This document shows positions 1-5,805 of a stretch of DNA of 5,805 nt, in pieces. Made by a program: the position numbers and the translations under genes. Each line of letters opens with the position of its first letter. Position 1 is the first letter of the stretch. The notes below the pieces were generated by a model. The model saw only the letters and a list, made by a program, of their open reading frames with translations. It did no database searches and was not told where the DNA came from. This DNA is from CAYOVG01 sp964407285 (GTDB taxonomy: Bacteria > Desulfobacterota > Syntrophobacteria > Syntrophobacterales > Syntrophobacteraceae). The stretch is from NCBI GenBank assembly GCA_964407285.1, contig CAYOVG010000403.1, forward strand, positions 1-5,805, written 5' to 3'.

Positions 1-29
1 GCCGCCAGGCTCCGGGAGGCGCTCGGAGG

Positions 30-63
30 GTAGCGTCGCCGGACGGGGACCCGGCAACGCTAC
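30..63 (+). other. Strong imperfect hairpin in the 3' flank of pat
   Basis: Bases 30-36 (GTAGCGT) pair with 57-63 (ACGCTAC). After one C/A mismatch, 38-42 (GCCGG) pair with 51-55 (CCGGC), closing an 8-base loop. That is 12 pairs with one mismatch, read directly from the sequence. There is no T-run after it on either strand, so it is not a classical terminator by itself. It may be a 3'-end stabiliser or part of a structured RNA whose start lies left of the window. Confidence 0.45.
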
Positions 64-77
64 GTAGCTGTTCCTCG

Positions 78-106
78 GCAACGGCGAGGCTCCGTTGCGC
101 CTTTTT
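78..106 (+). terminator. Rho-independent terminator, plus-strand orientation
   Basis: A perfect 7-bp stem, GCAACGG (78-84) with CCGTTGC (92-98), closes a 7-base loop and is followed after GCC by five T (102-106). The T-run follows the stem only on the plus strand. It would therefore stop a transcript entering from the left edge, facing the minus-strand acetyltransferase gene, whose stop codon is 9 nt past the T-run. On the minus strand the stem is preceded by A5 and lacks a T-run, so it is unlikely to terminate pat transcription. Confidence 0.6.
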
Positions 107-114
107 GTATGCGT

Positions 115-2691
115 TTAGAGTTTCAGGGAAACGATCACAATGTCATGGTCGTCGGGATTTCGACGGGCGCTGAATCCGAGCGCGTCGCAGATTTTAAGCA
201 TCGGCCCGTTCTCACGACGAACATGGCCGAAGATCTCCTTTATTCCGCGACTCCCGGCATAGCCGATAATACGTTCCATGAGTATCCGTCCCAGCCCTTT
301 GCCGGCAACATCGGCGCGCACCAGGACCGCATATTCGGCGCGCTCATTGTCCGCGGCCGCATTGATGCTTACCGTTCCGTACAGCTCCCGTCTCCCCACG
401 ACGGAAGGCTTTCCGGTCAGGACCAGGGTCATCTCACGGTCGTAGTCGATTTGAGTCATTCGGGCTGCATGGTCGTGGGAGATGCGCCGCACGTGATGCA
501 GGAAACGCATCAGTCTTTGCTCGCTCGTGAGGCTTTCGACCATTCTGACGTATTCAGGTTCATCCTCGGGTTTTATGGGTCTCAGAAGGAAGACCCGCCC
601 GTCGGGCAGGCTGATGAATTCCTCCAGTTCCTTGGGATAGGGGCGAATGGCGAGCCTTTGGGAAGCGGCGAAGCCCGGTCCTGAAATCCTCATTCGCGCA
701 TTCAGCGCCATAACTCGCGATCCGCTTACCTGGAGCGGAGAAATGACGAGTTCCGCTATTTCCGGGAGATCGCAGACGAGTTCCGAAACCCTTACAAGGG
801 TTGTCGCAAGGACACTCGGGTCAGCCTTCGGGAGGTGTTTCGATCCCTCGAGGAGCCGGGATATCCGGGTGCGTGATATGAGTTCATGCGCCAGAGTCAT
901 ATTGAGAGGAGGCAACCCGACAGCCCTGTCCCGGACCTTTTCAGCGGTCTCTCCCCAACGGCCGAGAGCTATCACGGGCCCGAATTGCACGTCATTTGAC
1001 ACCTGGATCATCAACTCGCGCACGGCGGAACCGGAATACGCGGATTCAAAGCCGGAGTCCGCCCGCGCCGGCAGGACCGGGGCCTCGCCGGGGTTGGATT
1101 CGATCCGGCGGGAATTGTCCGGGAATTCATCCGGAAAGGATGAAAGCACCGGTATATCGTACATGGCCAGTATCAATTTCGATTCGGCCTCCGTGAGCCA
1201 GTCGTTTTCTCCGGCCGCTCTGCTTCTCCTGATCCCGAGGACCTTGCGGGCATTGGAAGAAAGCGGCGCTTCAGGGATGCCGGGAGGCGTTTCCATCAAT
1301 ATCGCCCGGCTTCTCTGGTAATGCGTCAGGTGCATGAAAGCCTTCACGGCGTCTTCCGGAGTACGATAGGTGGGTATCCGGTTTTCCGTAAACAGAAGCC
1401 GCGCATCCACCGCTTCCCTGTCTCCCATCCAGCTTGTGAGGAGGGTCGGGGAGCGGGACAGGTTCGAACGCCTTTGATAGGTTTTGACGATCCGGGCGGC
1501 CGTATCCATTCCCGAAGTGATGCCCGTCGGACAGTACAGCACAAGGACGGCATCCACTCCCGGATCGTCGAGGATTGCGGCAAGGCTTTCCGCATAGCGC
1601 GAACCTGGGGCGTCTATCTGGATATCCACGGGATTTTCACGCGACCATATGGAGGGGAGGACCTCGTCGAGGCGCGCAATAGTCCGAGGCGACAACTCGG
1701 CGAGCCGTCCCCCCGCATGGATGAGCGAATCGGTTGCAATCACTCCTATTCCCCCGCCGTTGGTCAGAATCGCGAGCCTGTCTCCCGTGACCGGACGGGG
1801 CGCCATCGTCAGAGTCACCGCGGCATTGAGGAGTTCTTCCAACTCGTGTACCCTGAGGGTCCCCGCGCGCGCAAACGCCGCGTCATACACTTCGTCATCG
1901 CCGGCAACAGCCCCGGTGTGCCGCATCGCCGCTCGAGCCCCTTCAGGGGAACGGCCCGCCTTGAGAACGATCACAGGTCTCGTCTTCGCCGCCGAGCGAA
2001 CTGCAGACATGAATTTGCGTGTATGCGCCACTGTTTCCATGTAAAGGAGAATCGCTCGGACGGTTGCGTCGGCATCCAGATAATCGAGCACATCACCGAA
2101 ATCCACGTCCGTCATGTCTCCCAGTGAAACCAGGTGAGAGAAGCCTATGCCGCGAGAAAGGGCGCAGTCCAGAACACTGGCTTCCACTGCTCCGGACTGG
2201 GCCACAAAGGCGACAGGACCCGGAGGTATGCGGGAGACCTGCATCAGACTGGCATTCAGGCCGACCCCCGGCACGGCGATACCGAAGCAGTTGGGTCCAA
2301 CGATTCTGGGTTGCCCGGTTGGAGTGGTTCCGGGCGTCTTCGAACTGGAATGGCTTCCTTCCTTTTCGCCGGTCTCCCGCTCTTTGACGGTTACCATGAC
2401 GACCGCCTTCGTTCCCATTGATGTGAGCCGTTGCATGATCTCGGGTATGCTTGCGGATGGAGCGGCAATCACGGCCAAATCGGGCGATGCCGGGAGTCGC
2501 CTTACATCCCGGTAGCACTTGAGTCCCGCCACGGAAGAGTATTTTGGATTTACCGGGAAAACCTCGCCTCCGAAGCCCGCGCCGAGAATATTGCGCATAA
2601 GCGCCTCTCCTACTGTGAATCTGCTCTCGCCGGCCCCGATAACTGCAATGCTCGACGGATTCATCAAGTATTCAAGGTTTCTTGTACTCAT
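115..2691 (-). CDS. pat: Pat/PatZ-type protein lysine acetyltransferase (acyl-CoA-synthetase-like body + GNAT domain)
   Basis: An 858-residue cytoplasmic protein, close in length to E. coli PatZ (886 as I recall). Order: Rossmann CoA-binding domain (about 8-138, from SIAVIGAG to GPNCFG), succinyl-CoA-ligase-like domain (about 158-290, AQSGAVE; RHTGAVAG with His258), second ligase-like domain (about 303-460), reduced ATP-grasp-like region (about 497-680), and GNAT domain (about 695-858). Pat-like signatures include PTYRTPEDAVKAFMH, GLPPLNMTLA, LAIRPYPKELEEF and MTQIDYDREM. In the GNAT, AEYAV carries Glu786, the likely general base, and GKGLG (797-801) is the acetyl-CoA pyrophosphate loop. Known Pat proteins transfer acetyl from acetyl-CoA to lysines of targets such as acetyl-CoA synthetase. 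The 2691 ATG has GGAGGT 6 nt upstream and the family-typical MSTRNLEYLMNP start. Oddities: the ATP-grasp is shortened and has lost its metal ligands, yet His258 is kept, whereas enterobacterial Pat has lost it. The alternative label is ADP-forming acyl-CoA synthetase/GNAT fusion. The fold is certain; the target is unknown. Confidence 0.93.
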   Translation of the reverse strand: MSTRNLEYLMNPSSIAVIGAGESRFTVGEALMRNILGAGFGGEVFPVNPKYSSVAGLKCYRDVRRLPASPDLAVIAAPSASIPEIMQRLTSMGTKAVVMVTVKERETGEKEGSHSSSKTPGTTPTGQPRIVGPNCFGIAVPGVGLNASLMQVSRIPPGPVAFVAQSGAVEASVLDCALSRGIGFSHLVSLGDMTDVDFGDVLDYLDADATVRAILLYMETVAHTRKFMSAVRSAAKTRPVIVLKAGRSPEGARAAMRHTGAVAGDDEVYDAAFARAGTLRVHELEELLNAAVTLTMAPRPVTGDRLAILTNGGGIGVIATDSLIHAGGRLAELSPRTIARLDEVLPSIWSRENPVDIQIDAPGSRYAESLAAILDDPGVDAVLVLYCPTGITSGMDTAARIVKTYQRRSNLSRSPTLLTSWMGDREAVDARLLFTENRIPTYRTPEDAVKAFMHLTHYQRSRAILMETPPGIPEAPLSSNARKVLGIRRSRAAGENDWLTEAESKLILAMYDIPVLSSFPDEFPDNSRRIESNPGEAPVLPARADSGFESAYSGSAVRELMIQVSNDVQFGPVIALGRWGETAEKVRDRAVGLPPLNMTLAHELISRTRISRLLEGSKHLPKADPSVLATTLVRVSELVCDLPEIAELVISPLQVSGSRVMALNARMRISGPGFAASQRLAIRPYPKELEEFISLPDGRVFLLRPIKPEDEPEYVRMVESLTSEQRLMRFLHHVRRISHDHAARMTQIDYDREMTLVLTGKPSVVGRRELYGTVSINAAADNERAEYAVLVRADVAGKGLGRILMERIIGYAGSRGIKEIFGHVRRENGPMLKICDALGFSARRNPDDHDIVIVSLKL

Positions 2692-2697
2692 GATAAC

Positions 2698-2703
2698 ACC
2701 TCC
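2698..2703 (-). promoter_or_regulatory. Shine-Dalgarno site for pat
   Basis: Minus-strand GGAGGT lies 6 nt before the ATG at 2691, which is strong and well spaced. It fixes the start at 2691 rather than at the in-frame Met10. Confidence 0.8.
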
Positions 2704-2734
2704 AGCCTGATGTAGCGGCCATGGTGAAGGAGAG

Positions 2735-2751
2735 AGGGAACTGAGGGGAAC
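2735..2751 (-). repeat. Tandem GTTCCC repeat upstream of pat, possible operator
   Basis: On the minus strand, GTTCCC occurs twice, at 2751-2746 and 2741-2736, separated by CTCA, so the copies start exactly 10 bp apart, on the same helix face. They lie 45-60 nt before the pat start codon. A third copy in inverted orientation (plus-strand GTTCCCT, 2784-2790) pairs with AGGGAAC at 2735-2741. Direct repeats about one helical turn apart are typical sites for OmpR/SARP-type winged helices, and the neighbouring regulator has one. The operator role is inference; the tract is purine/pyrimidine-biased and the repeat could be chance. Confidence 0.3.
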
Positions 2752-2840
2752 GGTCCCGGAATGAAAACTCCAAATCCGTCCCTGTTCCCTTCCTCCCGGC
2801 CGGCCAGGGCGCTCTCCGAGACAATTCGGGTATTGCCGGT

Positions 2841-3170
2841 TCAGTATCCGAAAACAGAGCGTCCATCAAACGATTCGATAAGAAAATGGTTCACTTTTGC
2901 CGGCCTCGAGCCTATGTTCAGCCGCACCATCTCCCGAACCAACTCGTCCTTGCGGCTTCGATAGAACTCAGCCTGTTCGCAGGCTCTCTTCGCCGATGCC
3001 CTGGCATTGTTCCCCGCGGTATTTCCGAGCATCGCGGCTTTCCTCTCACACTGGGCTATCTTTCCGTCTATCTGCATCCTGTAAAAGGTCTCCCGGTCTT
3101 CGCCCGCATATGCGATACGACACGAGAAAATGATTCCCAAAACCGCCACGGCTACGATCGTCTTTTTCAT
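2841..3170 (-). CDS. Small exported protein of unknown function
   Basis: I do not recognise this 109-residue protein. It starts MKKTIVAVAVLG, a classic Sec signal peptide: basic N-terminus, hydrophobic core 4-16, and a likely signal peptidase I cut after AYA (residues 20-22), leaving a mature chain of about 87 residues that begins GEDRE. An IFSC stretch ending at Cys17 is a poor lipobox, so lipoprotein processing is possible but less likely. The mature part is charged and looks mostly helical (about 24-47 and 52-85), with two cysteines, Cys41 (AQCERK) and Cys64 (RACEQAE), that could form a disulfide tying two helices in the periplasm. No second membrane segment is seen. I chose the ATG at 3170 over the in-frame ATG at 3176 because AAGGAGG sits 6 nt before the former and directly abuts the latter. 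It lies 168 nt downstream of the regulator and 149 nt upstream of pat, same strand. No clear promoter or terminator flanks it. Confidence 0.82.
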   Translation of the reverse strand: MKKTIVAVAVLGIIFSCRIAYAGEDRETFYRMQIDGKIAQCERKAAMLGNTAGNNARASAKRACEQAEFYRSRKDELVREMVRLNIGSRPAKVNHFLIESFDGRSVFGY

Positions 3171-3176
3171 GGCCAT

Positions 3177-3183
3177 CCTCCTT
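3177..3183 (-). promoter_or_regulatory. Shine-Dalgarno site that decides the start of the exported protein
   Basis: Minus-strand AAGGAGG ends directly against the ATG at 3176 and 6 nt before the ATG at 3170. Normal spacing makes 3170 the real start, which also gives the canonical MKKT signal-peptide beginning. Confidence 0.8.
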
Positions 3184-3338
3184 TTCTAAGATGGAAACGG
3201 CTTTCAGAGCATACGACGGCGCTCTCTCCTGATACATAGCATCGGGCGGGTTAATAAAAGGATACGAGGGTCCGGACGGCGACCATCATGAAATCAGGGA
3301 ATTGGGATATCGGAGCGCATTATTTTTATTGGGTGGCG

Positions 3339-5805
3339 TCAACACTGATCGGGAGAGCATGTTTCAACGATTTTTCTGTACAAGGCGGTCGTGAGTTCAT
3401 CAGGTTCCGCGCCGAGTTCGCTCCTGAGGTTCTCCCGGCATCTCTCGTAGGTCCTGAGGGCCTCATTCCTCATACTCCTGTTCAGATAGATCATCATCAG
3501 CTTCCGATAGGCGGGTTCGAAAAGAGGGTCGGCCTGAATGATCTTCTTGTGGCACGCGATCGCTCCCCTGGAGGAACCCTGCCTCTCATGGATTTCGGCC
3601 ATCTTGAACAGCATGTCCAGGTATGTGGCCAACAGTTCCTCCCGTCGCTCGCCGATAACCGTGATGTACAACTCCTCGGGAATGAAATCCGCCGTGTAGA
3701 GCTTCTCCGCCTGCGCAAAGCGGGACAGGGCCGATTTGAAGTCCCCCTCCGCCTCCTTTCCACACCCCGCTTCGTAAGCCGACAGGAAAATATCCACGTC
3801 GATAGCGCACAGTTCGCGGTCGATGGATAGGAGGCCCTCCCGCAAATGGATATAGGAGGAGCGGTTCGAACCGGCGACTCCGGGTTCCAGGGTCTTCCTC
3901 AGCCGGTGCAGAGCGACCTTGAAGTTCCTCTCGCCGGCCGAGGGGGTTGCTTCCGGCCACAAGTCCTCCATAAGCACGGTTTTGGGCACATTGAGCGCTC
4001 CACGGGCTATGAGAGTCTTTAGAAGGAGCCTGGGCTGCCTTCCTCCCCATTCGCCGTCTTCAATGCACGACTTCCCCCGGCATACGCGGAAGCCGCCGAA
4101 GGTTTCGATATGCAGACGCGGCATCTTCGAACGATGGATGGAGCGCAATACATCGAAAGCCCTGCCTCGAATCGCCGGATCTTCGCGCCGCAGGAGTCCC
4201 TCCAGTTCGGGTTCGGCCTGACGGGCCAGGCGGGTGGAGAGAAGCTGAACCGCACAACGGCCGTGGCCGGCCTGCAACTCCAGGGCGAGCGCGCAGGCCC
4301 TGGCGGCGTCGCCGAGACGAAGAGTCGAGAAGTAGTCGCACCGCCTTTCCTCGACGGTCTCCAGGCCGGCCTCCAGGTGAGCCTTTGCTTCATCCCGGCG
4401 CGCTTCCGCGTACTTCAAAAGAGCCAGCGCGAAGTGGCACTCGATCGTATGAAGCGGATTGGCGATCCGGGTGAAGTGGTCGAGAGCTTCCTCCAGTTCC
4501 TTTATGTTTTCGGCTTCCACCCGGTGCAGATGGTACGCAACCATCCCTTTCATGAGCTTGATCAGGTTGAGGTGGTGCTCCGCCCTGGCGTTGGGCTGGG
4601 ATAAGATGCTTCGCGACTTCTCGATGAACTCCTCGCACCTCGTGAAATCTCCTTTGAGGTAATTGCTGAGTCCCAAAAAGCACAGGCCTATTCCATGAAG
4701 CAACAGGTTGTGCAGAGAAGCCGTGAGATCGAGCAACTGCGCGCCGATCGTTTCGGCCTCGGCATACTCCCCCAAATGGGGTCTCAAGATGAGATCGTGG
4801 ATCAACACCATGGGATAGGCATACAGCAGGCCGTGCTCCTCGACTCTTCTCCTCACGCCGGCAAGCATCTCCCTGGCTTTCTCCGGTTCACCGCTCCAGG
4901 TGTACAGGACGCTTGCATGGACGCCGTAGAGGGCATGGAATTCCGGATATGGATGTTTTTCCAGCAATTCCTCGACCTTTTGAAGGGTCTCCCCCGCCGA
5001 AGCCAGGTCCCCCAGCGCGCTGTACGCCGGCAGGACATGGACCAGGGCGTTGAGTTGAAGCGGGACGATGCCGGTTTCCACGGCCATTATGTAAGCATTT
5101 TCGCATGCCCAAAGGCCTTTGCGAGCCTCACCCGTGCAGAGGCAGTGCGCAAACCCCAACTGGAGCAACAGCGCGATCCTTTCATGCCTGTATTCATCCG
5201 TATCCAATGATTGAAGGAGCGCCTCCGCCTTCGCCGGAGCCTGATCCAGGGGAATGGTGAAATGCCCTGTCGCAATCTCGGCTTCGATGAGATAGGCCAG
5301 TGAAAGGATCTGCCCCCTGGTGTCTCCCGTCTGCTCGAATATGTCGAGGAGATTTCGAAGGTGTGCGGCATTTTCCCGTGTATTCGTGAACCGCGTGGTC
5401 ATACAAAGAAAGAAGAGAAGCCACGGGTCCTCCCGGACCATGGAGCCGGGAAGCGACTGCAGCCTGCGGCGCAACTCGCCCACTCTTCCGGCCGTCAGCA
5501 AATCCATTCCGTTCTTCTTTATGATCCGGGCGAGATCGGGATATGCTTCCGCCTTCCGGAAGCATTCGAAGGCATTTTCAAGCTCCCCCGACTCTTCATA
5601 GCGGCGTCCCACTTTGATGAGCCACTCCATCCGCTCCTCATGGCTGAAGCGCGCCTGAAACCTGGCGTAAAGGAAATCCCGGAACAACTGGTGAAACCGG
5701 AACACCTTCCCCCGCCTCTTCTCATAGAAAGAATGAACGAACAGGTTTCTTCGTTCCAGGTCCTCCAGGATATCGGCGGCTTCGTCCGCGGCGGCGAGCT
5801 CCCTC
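3339..5805 (-). CDS. MalT-like transcriptional regulator with TPR array and C-terminal winged helix-BTAD (5' end outside window)
   Basis: The frame stays open from the stop (TGA, 3341-3339) to the window edge, giving 821 complete codons (residue 1 = 5804-5802). The apparent GTG start at 5705 is an internal Val: the 33 residues before it include LERRNLFVHSF and run into RFHQLFRDFLYARF, the signature at the end of MalT/STAND-type ATPase regions. Residues about 50-555 are repeated amphipathic helices of TPR/MalT type, likely for inducer or partner sensing. From about 561 (PRLHIETFGGFRV) comes an OmpR/SARP-like winged helix: DLWPEA at 614-619 and recognition helix NFKVALHRLRKTL at about 627-639. 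Residues about 670-815 are the BTAD helical domain (VDIFLSAYEAG; ADPLFEPAYRKLM; ELGAEPDE). The missing N-terminus should hold the Walker A/B NTPase. By family this is a cytoplasmic, nucleotide-dependent transcriptional activator. It is the most upstream gene here and could control the two genes after it, which is inference. The inducer is unknown. Confidence 0.9.
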   Translation of the reverse strand, partial: RELAAADEAADILEDLERRNLFVHSFYEKRRGKVFRFHQLFRDFLYARFQARFSHEERMEWLIKVGRRYEESGELENAFECFRKAEAYPDLARIIKKNGMDLLTAGRVGELRRRLQSLPGSMVREDPWLLFFLCMTTRFTNTRENAAHLRNLLDIFEQTGDTRGQILSLAYLIEAEIATGHFTIPLDQAPAKAEALLQSLDTDEYRHERIALLLQLGFAHCLCTGEARKGLWACENAYIMAVETGIVPLQLNALVHVLPAYSALGDLASAGETLQKVEELLEKHPYPEFHALYGVHASVLYTWSGEPEKAREMLAGVRRRVEEHGLLYAYPMVLIHDLILRPHLGEYAEAETIGAQLLDLTASLHNLLLHGIGLCFLGLSNYLKGDFTRCEEFIEKSRSILSQPNARAEHHLNLIKLMKGMVAYHLHRVEAENIKELEEALDHFTRIANPLHTIECHFALALLKYAEARRDEAKAHLEAGLETVEERRCDYFSTLRLGDAARACALALELQAGHGRCAVQLLSTRLARQAEPELEGLLRREDPAIRGRAFDVLRSIHRSKMPRLHIETFGGFRVCRGKSCIEDGEWGGRQPRLLLKTLIARGALNVPKTVLMEDLWPEATPSAGERNFKVALHRLRKTLEPGVAGSNRSSYIHLREGLLSIDRELCAIDVDIFLSAYEAGCGKEAEGDFKSALSRFAQAEKLYTADFIPEELYITVIGERREELLATYLDMLFKMAEIHERQGSSRGAIACHKKIIQADPLFEPAYRKLMMIYLNRSMRNEALRTYERCRENLRSELGAEPDELTTALYRKIVETCSPDQC

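Noticed and set aside
1..64. Resemblance to small SRP (4.5S) RNA (CAGGCTCCGGGAGG and GCAACGCTAC)
   Set aside because: The invariant CCGGAAGG tetraloop region and the AGCAG internal-loop strand are absent, so the similarity is short and probably chance.
1321..2127. Long plus-strand open frame (268 codons) opposite pat
   Set aside because: It lies wholly antisense to a clearly conserved coding frame, and its translation is rich in Arg/His/Pro with no domain. The same applies to other plus-strand open frames at 109-684, 647-1321 and 1649-2044.
2797..2806. GGCCGGCC palindrome after the exported protein as a terminator
   Set aside because: It is only a short self-complementary run with no loop and no T-run; I see no convincing terminator in 2692-2840.
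3174..3176. ATG at 3176 as the start of the exported protein
   Set aside because: It directly abuts AGGAGG with zero spacing; the ATG 6 nt further in has ideal spacing and gives the standard MKKT signal-peptide start.
3046..3237. Minus-strand open frame overlapping the exported protein's start
   Set aside because: It is out of frame with a gene that has a signal peptide and strong ribosome-binding site; the composition is mixed and no motif is seen.
3319..3342. TTGACG plus an AT-rich block (minus strand) as a promoter for the exported protein
   Set aside because: TTGACG overlaps the regulator's stop codon, but the AATAAT-like block is only about 12-13 nt from it and nothing resembling a -10 lies at 16-18 nt.
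3288..3830. Plus-strand open frame of 180 codons
   Set aside because: It is opposite the conserved BTAD domain, with no recognisable motif and no ribosome-binding site of note. It is a shadow of the regulator's codon use.
5703..5705. GTG as the start of the regulator
   Set aside because: The frame continues upstream to the edge with residues that match the family (LERRNLFVHSFYEK before RFHQLFRDFL), so the GTG is an internal valine and the gene is cut by the window.

Overview
The window is moderately GC-rich bacterial DNA (high-50s percent GC by eye). All three genes I can support lie on the minus strand, so they are read from the right end to the left. A MalT-like regulator with a C-terminal winged helix and BTAD domain, next to an acyl-CoA-synthetase/GNAT fusion, would suit a Desulfobacterota-type (deltaproteobacterial) or similar environmental bacterium. 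This is inference from gene content; there is no rRNA or other marker to settle the lineage.

Layout in transcription order: (1) 5805-3339, the C-terminal part of a large transcriptional regulator whose N-terminus (expected STAND/NB-ARC-type ATPase) lies beyond the right edge. The window holds the end of the ATPase-associated region, a long TPR-like helical array, then an OmpR/SARP-type winged helix and a BTAD domain. (2) A 168-nt gap, then 3170-2841, a 109-residue exported protein of unknown function with an excellent Shine-Dalgarno sequence that picks the second of two in-frame ATGs. (3) A 149-nt gap carrying a direct repeat of GTTCCC, then 2691-115, an 858-residue Pat/PatZ-type (type I) protein lysine acetyltransferase made of an acyl-CoA-synthetase-like body and a C-terminal GNAT domain. 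(4) 1-114, no supported gene. It holds two strong hairpins, the second followed by a T-run that makes a good rho-independent terminator for plus-strand transcription arriving from the left.

Pat enzymes acetylate lysines of metabolic enzymes such as acetyl-CoA synthetase and so adjust carbon flux to acetyl-CoA supply. The large neighbour looks like a signal-responsive activator. The three genes could share control, but the gaps of 149 and 168 nt mean a single transcript is not proven. No mobile element, CRISPR array, tRNA or rRNA was seen. The most unusual points are the eroded ATP-grasp part of the Pat protein, which nevertheless keeps the phospho-histidine motif, the helically phased repeat upstream of pat beside a SARP-like regulator, and the unfamiliar small exported protein.
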